From Dokdonella_A sp049583635 (GTDB taxonomy: Bacteria; Pseudomonadota; Gammaproteobacteria; Xanthomonadales; Rhodanobacteraceae), in the NCBI GenBank assembly GCA_049583635.1, contig JBAUWF010000093.1:1-64000 (forward strand): DNA of 64,000 nt, read 5' to 3'. A model generated the notes under the pieces. It searched no databases. It saw only the letters and a program-made list of their open reading frames with translations, and was not told the DNA's origin. The translations under genes and the position numbers were made by a program. Shown piece after piece: positions 1-8,791 of this stretch. The first letter of the stretch is position 1; each line of letters begins with the position of its first letter.

Positions 1-81
1 AGCTGAAGCGGCACGATTTCGGGGATGAGTTTTTCGAGTTTGTCGATCCACTGATGGCTTGGTGGTGATCTTGGCGTCCAT
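1..81 (-). pseudogene. 5' end of an unidentified gene cut by the window edge, apparently frameshifted
   Basis: A minus-strand ATG at 79-81 follows a GGAG ribosome-binding site (about 88-91). It reads MDAKITTK and then, only if one base near position 57 is skipped, continues as HQWIDKLEKLIPEIVPLQ to the window edge. The second part looks like ordinary coding sequence, while the unshifted frame gives a basic, unlikely peptide. This is either the N-terminus of a real protein with a one-base sequencing error, or a decayed gene. I do not recognise the family; only about 26 residues are visible. Confidence 0.3.
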
Positions 82-245
82 GCATTGCTCCGTTGATTGC
101 GGTGATGCCGACTATAACGTCACTAGCCTGCGCTAGGTATCAGCTTCGATGTCCGCTGCGGGTCGTAACCGGCCACTCGAGAAACTCGAACCTTTCTTCG
201 ACGATCAGCCGCTACGAAATGATTGACAGTGCGGTGGAACGATGG

Positions 246-2276
246 TCAGCGTCGGGCCGCCAAATCCCAGACAGCCACCTCGAATGGCTGGAGCTTCAGG
301 GCCGCAACTTCGGCCGCACGCCACGTGCCCTCGTCGTCTGCCTTATTGTACACGGCCTTTGCAACCCAGTCCCGCGCCGCGCCCCGCGGCAAATCCAGCG
401 CCTTCGCAATATCCAGCGCGAACGTCTGCGGCTGATCGCTCGGGTTGCGCAGCGTGATGATCGCGTGGCCGGGGCGCCAGGCGGCCCAGCCGTAGACTTC
501 GCCGCGCGCGGGGTCGCCGCCGATCCAGTGGCTGTCGCGTAGCGTTGCGGCGTTTTCGCGCGCCCATTTCGCGGCGGCGGCGAGGTCGTTCCAGTTCGCG
601 TCGGTCAGGAGATCGGGCGTGATGTACATCTCCTGCAGGCCGGTGCCGGTCGCGAAATACGAGCGCACTTCGTCGGCGAAGTCGTTGCCGGGATCGCTGT
701 CGAGTCCCTTGGCGTGCTGTGCGTAGATGATGCCGTGGAGCATCAGCGAGTTGAGCGGGAACAGCGGGCCCTGGCGCACGATGCCGCCGTAGGTGTCGGC
801 GTCGCGGTAGGTGATCCAGCGCTGACGGTTGTCGCCGACGCCGGCGAACGAATGATCCCAACCGCCGCGCCAGATCGAATCGGCCGTGCGCAACCAGAAC
901 GGCGAGGGCCAGGTGTTGGTGGTGAGGTTGATGAAGAGATCGGGCTTGATCGCGCGCAGGTCGTGAATCAGCGCGATCGCGGCCGCGAAGTCGCTGTCGA
1001 ATGCGCTGCCCGGCGTGACCTTGTCCGGGCTGCCGGTGCCGTCCAGCTTGAACTGGTTGATGCCGTACTTCTTCAGCAAATTCACCGTGACATCGTGGAA
1101 CAGCTGGTAGTACTTGGGGCCCGACAGCGCGATGCCCTGATCGTCGACGCTGTAGCCGGCCTTGTGCGCGGCCGCGAGCCGCAGCTTGCGCGGCGGTCCG
1201 TAACCGCCCCAGGGCGACAGCCACACGCCGGGCGCCGCGCCGTACTTCGCGGCGGCTTTTTCGAGCGGCGTGAAGCCGTGCGGGAAATCCTTGCTGAATT
1301 GCCACAGGTGCGAATGATCGTCCCAGCCGTCGTCGAACAGGAACGAATCCATCGTGACACCGCGCTCGCGCACGAGCTTCTGTCCGAACGCGTTGATGCG
1401 CTCGACCGCTTCGGCTTCGGTGTACGGCGTGAAGTAGCCGATGTCGTACCACGAGTTGTAATGCAGGAACGTGCGGAACGGCGTCGCGCGTTCGTTCTCG
1501 AGATAAGCCTGGAAGCCGCGCCGCAACTGGCCGCGCGGTACGACACCGAACACGGCCGAGTAATTGGTCGCGACGCCGGCGCGCAACGGCAGCACGCGCT
1601 TGAGTGTCATCGTCGCGCGATTGCCGATGACGCTCGCTTCGGCCATCGGATGTTCGAAGCCGAAGAAGCGATCGTCGGCGACAATCGGCGATCCGCTGGC
1701 GGTGCCGTCGACCCATGCGTGGTCGAGGTTGAGATCGATCAGCGAGACCGAGGCGAGGTCGAGCGACTTGGGGGATTCGAAGCGCAGTTCCTCGCGCACG
1801 TAGCTGGTGCCGTCACGCAGCAAGGCGCGCCAGGCGACATGCAGACCGGTGGCCGGATCGACGAGACTCGCGGTCAGAGCAATGCCGGCAAGGCGATCGG
1901 CGCGCCGCGCCGCGTCCGGTTTCGCGGCAATTGCGGAGCAGGCGAGGGCGCCTTCGAGCCGGAAACGACTTGCATCGATCGATTTGCCATCGCGCAGCAA
2001 CAGCGAGAACAACTCGCCTTTGAGTGCGTGTTTCGCGCTGGTGAAGCGATTGTCGAACGCCGTCGGATGCAGACCGCCGTTATCGTCCGTGATTGCAAAA
2101 CGCAACGTTCCATTGGCGAGTTCGGGGCTGCTTTCGCCGACATCGCAATGCGCCTTGCCCGGATCGCTGGGCAGCCACGGCGGTGGCAGGGTGTCCGTCG
2201 GCGCGGCCATCGCGTGGCTGATGCGTGGCAGGCAAAGCGCCGCGATCGTCGCGGCCATGACGGCATATCGGTTCAT
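246..2276 (-). CDS. Exported GH36-like alpha-galactosidase-type glycoside hydrolase
   Basis: About 676 residues beginning MNRYAVMAATIAALCL, a signal peptide with likely cleavage after SHA, so periplasmic or secreted. An N-terminal beta-rich region (about 30-260) precedes a (beta/alpha)8-type catalytic region. The motif FLFDDGWDD near residue 313 and NQFKLDGTG near residue 409 match the GH36/melibiase arrangement, in which the aspartate of the KLDG strand is the nucleophile; that role is inferred from the family. WLSPWGGYG and SIWRGGWDH are also typical of this group, whose members are sometimes annotated as 'enterotoxin' without evidence of toxicity. The frame is open upstream to 2471, but the signal peptide fixes the start at 2276. 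It is divergent from the acetyltransferase gene and looks monocistronic. The substrate is unknown. Confidence 0.75.
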   Translation of the reverse strand: MNRYAVMAATIAALCLPRISHAMAAPTDTLPPPWLPSDPGKAHCDVGESSPELANGTLRFAITDDNGGLHPTAFDNRFTSAKHALKGELFSLLLRDGKSIDASRFRLEGALACSAIAAKPDAARRADRLAGIALTASLVDPATGLHVAWRALLRDGTSYVREELRFESPKSLDLASVSLIDLNLDHAWVDGTASGSPIVADDRFFGFEHPMAEASVIGNRATMTLKRVLPLRAGVATNYSAVFGVVPRGQLRRGFQAYLENERATPFRTFLHYNSWYDIGYFTPYTEAEAVERINAFGQKLVRERGVTMDSFLFDDGWDDHSHLWQFSKDFPHGFTPLEKAAAKYGAAPGVWLSPWGGYGPPRKLRLAAAHKAGYSVDDQGIALSGPKYYQLFHDVTVNLLKKYGINQFKLDGTGSPDKVTPGSAFDSDFAAAIALIHDLRAIKPDLFINLTTNTWPSPFWLRTADSIWRGGWDHSFAGVGDNRQRWITYRDADTYGGIVRQGPLFPLNSLMLHGIIYAQHAKGLDSDPGNDFADEVRSYFATGTGLQEMYITPDLLTDANWNDLAAAAKWARENAATLRDSHWIGGDPARGEVYGWAAWRPGHAIITLRNPSDQPQTFALDIAKALDLPRGAARDWVAKAVYNKADDEGTWRAAEVAALKLQPFEVAVWDLAARR

Positions 2277-2454
2277 GCGCAGTCCCGTGATTGCAGGAGA
2301 TGTTGGAATCGACAGGGAATGGTCGGGTGGCCGACGCATGATAGCGGCGATTGGAAGGTTGCGAAAAAACGGCGGGCGGTTGCGCGCGCATTGCGCGCTC
2401 GACTGCAAGTCAGCGACGTGTACAGTCGTTATCTTCCGCCGAAGGAACGCAGGC

Positions 2455-3021
2455 ATGAACCTCGATGACATTCGCCACGATGCGGTCGCGCGACGTTTCG
2501 AAACCGTGGTCGAAGGACACGCCTGTGTGCTCGATTACCGGTTGGCGGACGGAATCATGACGATCACGCACACGCGCGTGCCGGGAGCAGCCGGAAGCCG
2601 TGGCATCGCGGCGGCGCTGACGCGCACGGCGCTGGATACTGCGCGAGCCAGCGGCTGGCGTGTCGTTGCGGCATGCTCCTACGCGGCGGCGTACATCCGG
2701 CGACATCCGGAAGTTGCGGACCTCGTGGGCTGGGAAAGGCTATCGCTTGCCGCTCGCACTCAAGGACGCCGGCTAGGCAACACCCTGCAGCGACGGTTCG
2801 TGCTGATCGGGGCCGTCGTCGATTTCGAGTCGGCTGTCGACGTCACGAACACCGCGCAACAGCCACAGCGCGGACATCGACTTGTTCAGATCTGCGCGCC
2901 GAATGCTGCCGTGCAGCGTCACGCGGCCGTCAACTACCGACGTGTGCACGGCGCGCGGATGCGCAATCAGATGGCCGAGGCGCGCGCGGATGCGTTCGTT
3001 CAGCTGGTCGTCGCCCGGTAA
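2455..3021 (+). CDS. Small GNAT-family N-acetyltransferase (YidJ/YjdJ type) with abnormal 3' end
   Basis: The first 90 or so residues (MNLDDIRHD... to HPEVADLV) match the short single-domain GNAT family, including the acetyl-CoA loop GSRGIAAALTR and the signature CSYAAAYIRRHPE. Such proteins normally stop just after this point. Here the frame stays open for about 100 more residues of no recognisable character, running antisense through half of the BON-domain gene. If the frame shifts by one base after codon 90 it ends at a TAG at 2774-2776, which shares CTAG with the stop of the convergent gene, a common arrangement. I therefore suspect a lost stop or a frameshift near 2725. Substrate unknown. 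Confidence 0.6.
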   Translation: MNLDDIRHDAVARRFETVVEGHACVLDYRLADGIMTITHTRVPGAAGSRGIAAALTRTALDTARASGWRVVAACSYAAAYIRRHPEVADLVGWERLSLAARTQGRRLGNTLQRRFVLIGAVVDFESAVDVTNTAQQPQRGHRLVQICAPNAAVQRHAAVNYRRVHGARMRNQMAEARADAFVQLVVAR

Positions 3022-3240
3022 TTCCTTGCGCAAGCGCGAACGCAGATTGGCGACCGCTCCGCGACCCTGGTCGACGACGTGTCGGGCCTGGCCGCGCGCG
3101 TACTCGCGTACGCCATGCGAGGCGCTGATCATCTTGTCCTGGGCCACGACGCGCCGACGGCGGCCGCGGTGCGGATCGAAGTAGTACATGGCGCCGGCGC
3201 CGAGTGCGGCCGCGCCGAGTGCGGTCAATAGATGTCTCAT
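2773..3240 (-). CDS. BON-domain protein with N-terminal membrane anchor
   Basis: 155 residues starting MRHLLTALGAAALGAG, a short hydrophobic segment followed by YYFDPHRGRRRR. This hydrophobic helix plus FDP-x-x-GRRRR signature is common in small envelope or stress-related BON proteins. Residues about 75-145 form one BON domain (DDQLNERIRARLGHLI, then VDGRVTLHGSI), a fold usually linked to membrane or phospholipid interaction. The start at 3240 was chosen over the longer frame (to 3336) because GGAGG lies about 8 bases upstream. It lies downstream of rne on the same strand, separated by a hairpin, so it is probably transcribed separately. The exact role is unknown. Confidence 0.7.
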   Translation of the reverse strand: MRHLLTALGAAALGAGAMYYFDPHRGRRRRVVAQDKMISASHGVREYARGQARHVVDQGRGAVANLRSRLRKELPGDDQLNERIRARLGHLIAHPRAVHTSVVDGRVTLHGSIRRADLNKSMSALWLLRGVRDVDSRLEIDDGPDQHEPSLQGVA

Positions 3241-3369
3241 CGCAAGTCCTCCATATGAGTGTTGTGTGTTCAAGCCTAACGCGCTGTGGCTGACACCCAG
3301 CCGAACGGGGAGCTGATCACGGGCGGAGGAGGACACTGAAAGGTTCGCGGGTTGATCGCACCCCCGGTC

Positions 3370-3405
3370 CTGAACCCTCGCCCGCTATCCGGGACGAGGG
3401 TTCAG
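3370..3405. terminator. Large hairpin between rne and the BON gene
   Basis: An 11-bp perfect inverted repeat (3370-3380 with 3395-3405, core TGAACCCTCG/CGAGGGTTCA) encloses a further CCCG/CGGG pair. The result is a stem of about 15 bp with one bulged base and a 5-nt loop. It starts about 50 bp beyond the rne stop codon, where a terminator or 3'-end stabilising element is expected. No T-tract follows on either strand, so intrinsic termination is not certain; a dispersed palindromic repeat is the alternative. Confidence 0.5.
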
Positions 3406-3456
3406 AAGGTGTGTCCAATAGCCTGCGTTTCGGGCAAGCGATCGCCGGAGGGAAGA

Positions 3457-6400
3457 CTATTCGGCAGCGCGCTCGGGGACGTTCGACGCGGCTTGCTGTG
3501 CTGCGTCGGATTCTTTCCTCGTCACGTCTGCCGCCGGCTTGGTCGTATCCTGCGCCGGTGTGGTGGCGGGAGCTTGCGATGCGGGCGATTGCGCGGTGTC
3601 CGGTGCGCGTGGCGTCGGTGCTGGTGGCGCTGGCAATGTCGGCCAGGCCACGCCGGACGCCGACGACGATAACGGGCGGGCCGGCGGGTCGGTGTTGCCG
3701 GAGGTCGGCGACGCAGCGGGCGACGATGAGCTTGGTGTGTCGGATGCCGAGCCGAAAGGCCGTGCAGAATCCGCGCGCTCCGGGGCTGCCCTGATTGGCG
3801 CCGGCTTCGGCTCCTCAGGCTTGTGCGGTATCGGCTTGGGTTCCTCGGGTTTGGCCGGTGTCGGCTTCGGTTCATCCGGTTTGGGAGGCTCGGGCGTCGG
3901 CATCGGTTTCGGGGATTGGGGTCCCGGCATCGGCGTCGGTGGCGACGGCTTCGGCAACTCCGGTTCCGGGACCTTCGCTTCCGACGGTTCCGGTTCCGAT
4001 AGCTTCGGGTCCGGCGCCTTCGGTTTGCTGTTGTCGCTCGCTGGCGAGCGGTCCTCAGATCGCGTGTCGATCGAAGCAGGCGCATTCGCCGGCGCAGCTG
4101 GTCGCGTCAATGGGAGATCCAGGGTCTGTCCCTTCGGTGATCCGCCCGACGCGCTGCTGTCAGGGACCGGCGCAGAAGGGTGCCGGACCGCTTGCTGCGC
4201 AGGCGCGGAGTCGGCCGTATCTGCCTCGGATCGCACCAATGGCGCAGGTGTCTTCTCCTTATCGTCGCCGCCGGCTGTCGTCGCGCCACCATCGGCCACA
4301 ATCCCGGAATCCGTATTCGTGCGCGGCTCGTCGTCGGTCTTGCCGTCAGCCGTGGCAGCGGGCTCACTCGCCAAAGGGTTCGGTGCAGCGTTGCGGCGTT
4401 GCGCAGATCGCCTATTCGCGTCAGCGCGCTCGCGGTCTTCGTCATCGAGATCGCGAACCGTATTCGATACTTCTGCCGGCTTGTCGGCGTCGCTCGAAGC
4501 CGCCTTGCGGCGTCGCCGGCCGCCGCGCCGCCCGCGTCGCCGCGGGCGCGTATTGTCGGAGGCGGCATCCGATTCACCATGAGTCGATGGTGCGCCGGAT
4601 TTCGAAGCGGAGGACTTCGACTCGGACTTCGTTTCGGGCAAGCTGTCCGCGGGCACACCAATCGCATCCTCCTTGACGGACGTTTCGATGGCCGAGCCTG
4701 CCGCCCCGACCGCGACTGCCGCAGCGTCCCCTGATACTGGTTTCTTGCCGTGATCGCTTGCCGGCGTCGAAGAGGGCGTCTGCGCCGCCGGCGTCGTCTT
4801 CGCTTCCGGCTTGCCGGCGCTGGCGGTTGCCTCTTCCTCGTTTCGGCGTTCGCTGGCGGAGCCAACACTGCGGCGTGCACGCGTGGATTTTTGCGCCGAA
4901 GCCGTGCGCGACTCGCTGCGCGTCGCGGTTTGCGGATCGCGCCGTGACGCGCCGCTCTGCGTGCCGCGCTCCGGGCGCGCGCGTGATTTTCGGGTCCCGG
5001 GCCGACGATTTGTGGTGGCGCGTGACTCGCGCGCGGGTCGGCCTCGCGCCGCGGTTGGCGGCGGAGTCTTGGCGACGGGGCGCGACGTTTGCGTGTCCGG
5101 GTCGTTGCGGAACCAGCCGAGGAAACGCGCGAAAAGACTCTTTGCAGCGCCTTCGGGTCTGTTCCGGGTCTCCTGCGTCTGCTCGAAAGAGGTCGTGGCT
5201 TCAGGTCGCAGCGGAGCCGGTGCCGCGCGCACGACGCCCGATACCGCAGGTGCTTCGGCTTCGTCGCCGGGCCCGGCCATCTGCGGCAGTGGCGCGATGA
5301 CGACCGGCGTGGTGCGCTGGTAACTGGGTTTGACGTCTTCGCCGACATCGGCGCGGCGTACGCGCTCGATCACGAGATGCGGCGTTTCGAGTTTATCGTC
5401 GGCAACGACGATGACATTCACGTTCTGGCGAGTTTCGATTTCGGCGAGTTGAGCGCGCTTTTCGTTGAGCAGGAAGTTGGCCACGGACGGCGGCGCCTGC
5501 ACCAGCACCTGTCCGGTGTTGTCCTTGATCGCGTGCTCTTCGACCAGACGCAGAGCGGAAAGCGACAGCGATTCCACGCTGCGGATGCGGCCATGTCCGT
5601 CACAGCGCGGACAGATGATCTGGGTGGCTTCGCCGAGGCTTGGACGCAGGCGCTGGCGCGACATTTCGAGCAGGCCGAAGCGCGAGATGCGGCCGATCTG
5701 CACGCGTGCACGATCGACCTGCAATGCCTCGCGCAGCTTTTCCTCGACCTCGCGTTGGTGCCGCGGCGAATCCATGTCGATGAAATCGATGACGATCAGT
5801 CCGCCGGCATCGCGGATGCGCAGCTGACGAGCGATCTCGACGGCAGCCTCGCAGTTGGTGTTGAACGCGGTGTCCTCGATGTCGCTGCCCTTGGTGGCAC
5901 GCGAGGAATTGATGTCGATGGCGGTGAGCGCTTCGCTGTGATCGATCACGATCGAACCACCGGAGGGCAGTCGTACCTGGCGGTCGAACGCGTTCTCGAT
6001 CTGCGATTCGATCTGGAAATGCGAGAACAGCGGCGTGGTGTCGTTATAGAACTTGAGTTTGCGCAGGTTGTTCGGCATGACCTGCTGCATGAATTCGCGA
6101 GCGTCGTTGTAGATTTCCTCGTTGTCGATGAGGATTTCGCCGGTATCGCCGCGCAGGTAGTCGCGCAATGCGCGGATGATCAAACGTGATTCCTGATAGA
6201 CCAGAAACGGTGCGGCGCGCGTCACCGTCGCTTCGGCGATCGCCTTCCACAATTGCAGCAGGTAGTCGAGATCCCACTGCAATTCCTCGGCGTCGCGGCC
6301 CATGCCCGCCGTGCGCACAATCAACCCCATATCTTCTGGTAAATCAAGGTGATCGATGGCATCCTTCAAATTCTGTCGATCTTCACCTTCGATGCGGCGC

Positions 6401-6816
6401 GATACGCCGCCGGCGCGCGGGTTGTTCGGCATCAGCACCAGATAGCGCCCGGCCAGCGAGATGAATGTGGTCAGCGCCGCACCCTTGTTGCCGCGCTCTT
6501 CCTTGTCGACCTGGACGACGATCTCCTGACCTTCCTTGAGCAGCTCGCGAATGGTCGCCTTGTGCGGGTCGACGCCGGGCGTGAAGTAGGTTTTGGAGAC
6601 TTCCTTGAGCGGCAGGAAGCCGTGGCGCTCGCCGCCGTATTCAACGAAGCACGCTTCCAGTGAGGGTTCGACGCGGGTGATGCGGCCCTTGTAGATATTG
6701 GCCTTTTTCTGCTCGCGCGAAGGGATTTCGATGTCGAGATCGTAAAGCGACTGGCCCTCGACGATGGCCACACGCAACTCTTCTCGCTGAGTCGCGTTGA
6801 TCAGCATGCGTTTCAT
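3457..6816 (-). CDS. rne: Ribonuclease E
   Basis: The endoribonuclease that starts mRNA decay, processes rRNA and tRNA and scaffolds the degradosome at the inner membrane. About 1119 residues. The N-terminal half is canonical: MKRMLINATQREELRVAI, an S1 domain (about 35-120), the DNase I-like catalytic core with LTAIDINSSRA (about 303) and GLIVIDFIDMD (about 346) carrying the metal-binding aspartates, and the zinc link CPRCDGHG (about 404). The C-terminal half is disordered, with an arginine-rich RNA-binding patch (RPRRRGRRGGRRRRK, near 760) and a proline-rich repeat region (about 945-1012). The start is at 6816 with an AAGGAA site. It is divergent from rluC, as in other gammaproteobacteria, with a 370-bp leader that may permit autoregulation. 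Confidence 0.96.
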   Translation of the reverse strand: MKRMLINATQREELRVAIVEGQSLYDLDIEIPSREQKKANIYKGRITRVEPSLEACFVEYGGERHGFLPLKEVSKTYFTPGVDPHKATIRELLKEGQEIVVQVDKEERGNKGAALTTFISLAGRYLVLMPNNPRAGGVSRRIEGEDRQNLKDAIDHLDLPEDMGLIVRTAGMGRDAEELQWDLDYLLQLWKAIAEATVTRAAPFLVYQESRLIIRALRDYLRGDTGEILIDNEEIYNDAREFMQQVMPNNLRKLKFYNDTTPLFSHFQIESQIENAFDRQVRLPSGGSIVIDHSEALTAIDINSSRATKGSDIEDTAFNTNCEAAVEIARQLRIRDAGGLIVIDFIDMDSPRHQREVEEKLREALQVDRARVQIGRISRFGLLEMSRQRLRPSLGEATQIICPRCDGHGRIRSVESLSLSALRLVEEHAIKDNTGQVLVQAPPSVANFLLNEKRAQLAEIETRQNVNVIVVADDKLETPHLVIERVRRADVGEDVKPSYQRTTPVVIAPLPQMAGPGDEAEAPAVSGVVRAAPAPLRPEATTSFEQTQETRNRPEGAAKSLFARFLGWFRNDPDTQTSRPVAKTPPPTAARGRPARESRATTNRRPGTRKSRARPERGTQSGASRRDPQTATRSESRTASAQKSTRARRSVGSASERRNEEEATASAGKPEAKTTPAAQTPSSTPASDHGKKPVSGDAAAVAVGAAGSAIETSVKEDAIGVPADSLPETKSESKSSASKSGAPSTHGESDAASDNTRPRRRGRRGGRRRRKAASSDADKPAEVSNTVRDLDDEDRERADANRRSAQRRNAAPNPLASEPAATADGKTDDEPRTNTDSGIVADGGATTAGGDDKEKTPAPLVRSEADTADSAPAQQAVRHPSAPVPDSSASGGSPKGQTLDLPLTRPAAPANAPASIDTRSEDRSPASDNSKPKAPDPKLSEPEPSEAKVPEPELPKPSPPTPMPGPQSPKPMPTPEPPKPDEPKPTPAKPEEPKPIPHKPEEPKPAPIRAAPERADSARPFGSASDTPSSSSPAASPTSGNTDPPARPLSSSASGVAWPTLPAPPAPTPRAPDTAQSPASQAPATTPAQDTTKPAADVTRKESDAAQQAASNVPERAAE

Positions 6817-7186
6817 TTTGTTGTTCCTTGTTGAGCGCTCGACGGTCGAGGTCACGCGCGACCGTTTCCGGTTGCGCATGTAATGTCCCGTTTCGGGCCA
6901 TCAACGACAGGAGCGCCTGTTGTCAAACTGCCGACGCCATCCGCGCGCCGGCGATTAATGGGTTGTCCGCGCGCCCGGAACCACTTGCCGGTTCTGGCGG
7001 CAAGCAATTCTCGACTCGAACCGCTACGATCAATGGAGTTTGTTCCTGCCCGATGACTCAACTGGCAGGGCCCGCAAAGGCGTGACGGGCGAGTGCGCCG
7101 CTGACGATGTCGCAATTCCCGAATCCGGGAGCCTGTAGCGGCGCGAAGCGCGCAGCGAGTCTAGCAGCAGATGGTGGGTTTTTACA
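6817..7186 (-). promoter_or_regulatory. rne-rluC divergent intergenic region and putative rne 5' leader
   Basis: This 370-bp region has no convincing gene. In enterobacteria a long rne 5' UTR is cleaved by RNase E itself for autoregulation, and the length here is similar. Visible structures include a 6-bp stem with a 7-nt loop (6985-6990 with 6998-7003, TTGCCG/CGGCAA) and CCTGCC/GGCAGG (7045-7050 with 7064-7069). I could not place a convincing promoter for either gene. Homology of the hairpins to the known rne leader is untested. Confidence 0.3.
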
Positions 7187-8347
7187 GTGAAGACGCGCAC
7201 TTCGGGCAATAACCGCGATTTTACCTCGGGTTCGGGCACCCGTGGAAAAATGCGTGGAACGCGATCCGGCAAAGCGCCGCGGCGCAACGTCAGGGAGCCG
7301 GCGCCGACTCCAGCACCCGCCAGGATCGAAAAACGCGCCGCAACCACGAAAAAGGATCTGCGCCGCGGCAGCGGATCCGCGAGCGATCGCAAGGCGAACG
7401 TGGCCCGGTCCGAGGCGCCGGTTGCGCCGGGTGTCCGGCACGTTGCGGTCGCCGCCGATCGGGCAGGGCAACGCATCGACAATTTTCTGTCGACGCAGCT
7501 CAAAGGCGTTCCCAAAAGCCTGATTTACCGGCTGCTGCGTACCGGGCGCGTGCGCGTCAACGGTCGTCGCAGCAAACCCGACCAGCGCGTGATTGCCGGT
7601 GATGATGTACGCATCCCGCCGGTGCGAACGGCCGCGCGCGATGCGCCGGGCGAGCCCGCTTTGGCCCAGCTGGCCCGGATCGAGTCGGCCATCATTCATG
7701 AGGACCGCGAATTCCTCGTCATCGACAAACCGTCGGGCATTGCCAGTCACGGCGGCAGCGGCATCAACTTCGGCGTGATCGAATTGCTGCGCGCCTCGCG
7801 TCCGCACGACACGCTGGAACTGGTCCATCGACTCGATCGCGATACCAGCGGCGTGCTGGTGCTCTCGCGCAAGCGCTCGGCCTTGATCGCGTTGCAGGCC
7901 GCGATCCGCCATGGGCAGGTGGAAAAACGTTATCTCGCACTGGTGGAAGGCACGCCGGCACAGGCGAAATTGCCGATCGATCTGCCTTTGCGCAAGGCCG
8001 TGCTGCAGGGGGGCGAGCGCATGGTGCGGGTCGAGGCCGACGGCAAGCCTTCGCGCTCACTGTTGCGCAGCGTCGCGCGCTATGCCGGGGCGACCATGGT
8101 CGAAGTCGCGCTAGAGACCGGACGGACGCATCAGATCCGCGTGCACTGCGCGCACATCGGTCATCCGCTGGCGGGCGACGAAAAATACGGTAGCGCCGAG
8201 TTCAATCGGGCGCTGCGCGAGAAGGGTCTGAAGCGCTTGTTCCTGCATGCGGCGCGTTTCGAGTTCGCGCTCGGCGAACGCAGCTACAGTTTCAGCGCAC
8301 CGTTGGCGGGGGACCTTGCGGCGTTGCTCGATACGTTGCCGGTGTGA
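7187..8347 (+). CDS. rluC: 23S rRNA pseudouridine(955/2504/2580) synthase RluC
   Basis: A RluA-family pseudouridine synthase that modifies 23S rRNA near the peptidyl transferase centre. An S4 RNA-binding domain (about 95-155: RIDNFLSTQLK, SLIYRLLRTGRVRVNG) precedes the catalytic domain (about 165-380). The signature HRLDRDTSGVLVL contains the catalytic aspartate, and GRTHQIRVH is also present. The identification as RluC rather than RluD or RluA rests on divergence from rne, the conserved neighbour of rluC. The frame opens at a GTG (7187) and gives an 85-residue basic, Ala/Pro-rich N-terminal extension not usual for the family. A later start (ATG 7247 or an internal GTG) is possible. Confidence 0.88.
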   Translation: MKTRTSGNNRDFTSGSGTRGKMRGTRSGKAPRRNVREPAPTPAPARIEKRAATTKKDLRRGSGSASDRKANVARSEAPVAPGVRHVAVAADRAGQRIDNFLSTQLKGVPKSLIYRLLRTGRVRVNGRRSKPDQRVIAGDDVRIPPVRTAARDAPGEPALAQLARIESAIIHEDREFLVIDKPSGIASHGGSGINFGVIELLRASRPHDTLELVHRLDRDTSGVLVLSRKRSALIALQAAIRHGQVEKRYLALVEGTPAQAKLPIDLPLRKAVLQGGERMVRVEADGKPSRSLLRSVARYAGATMVEVALETGRTHQIRVHCAHIGHPLAGDEKYGSAEFNRALREKGLKRLFLHAARFEFALGERSYSFSAPLAGDLAALLDTLPV

Positions 8348-8413
8348 CCGACGAATGCGGCATGTCGCAGCGGCGCGTCTTGCGCGTTGGAGAAAATCTG
8401 CGCGGCTCACATC

Positions 8414-8749
8414 TCATGACAAGGCCTCGACCTTGGCGGCGCATATGAAATCGTTGAGCGAGATGCCGCCGACATCGTGCGTGGAGTAGCGTACGAGGCA
8501 GGCGCTGTAGCCGACTTCCAGATCCGGGTGGTGATCCTCGCGGTTCGCAATCCAGGCGACCGCGTTGACGAACGCCATGGTGCGATAGTAGTCCTTGAAT
8601 TTGAATGTCTTGCGGATTTCGGTACGGTCGGCACCGACGTGCCAATCGGGCAACAAGCGAAGGTATTGATCGACATCGGCGCTCGCAAGCGCATGCTCCT
8701 TGCCTTTGCGTGGTTCGCAATGCTGTTGTTGCAGTTGATCGAGTCTCAT
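8414..8749 (-). CDS. phhB: Pterin-4a-carbinolamine dehydratase
   Basis: 111 residues. It dehydrates 4a-hydroxytetrahydrobiopterin to regenerate the pterin cofactor of aromatic amino acid hydroxylases, and homologues also serve as transcription cofactors. The family motif ANREDHHPDLEVGY (about residues 68-81) contains the active-site histidine pair, and FKDYYRTMAFVNAVAW forms the characteristic helix. The start MRLDQLQQQHCE at 8749 was chosen because upstream in-frame codons run through the divergent nfuA promoter and coding region. A TATACT hexamer at 8776-8781 (minus strand) may be its -10. No phenylalanine hydroxylase gene is in the window. Confidence 0.88.
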   Translation of the reverse strand: MRLDQLQQQHCEPRKGKEHALASADVDQYLRLLPDWHVGADRTEIRKTFKFKDYYRTMAFVNAVAWIANREDHHPDLEVGYSACLVRYSTHDVGGISLNDFICAAKVEALS

Positions 8750-8791
8750 GGTCGGTTTCCTGGCACGAATGCACAAGTATAGGGGCAGCGG

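Noticed and set aside
714..2468. 584-codon plus-strand open frame
   Set aside because: It is the antisense shadow of the glycoside hydrolase gene; high G+C at third positions leaves the opposite strand open, and the translation has no domain features.
5089..6189. 366-codon plus-strand open frame inside rne
   Set aside because: Antisense to the conserved catalytic core of RNase E; no ribosome-binding site or family match.
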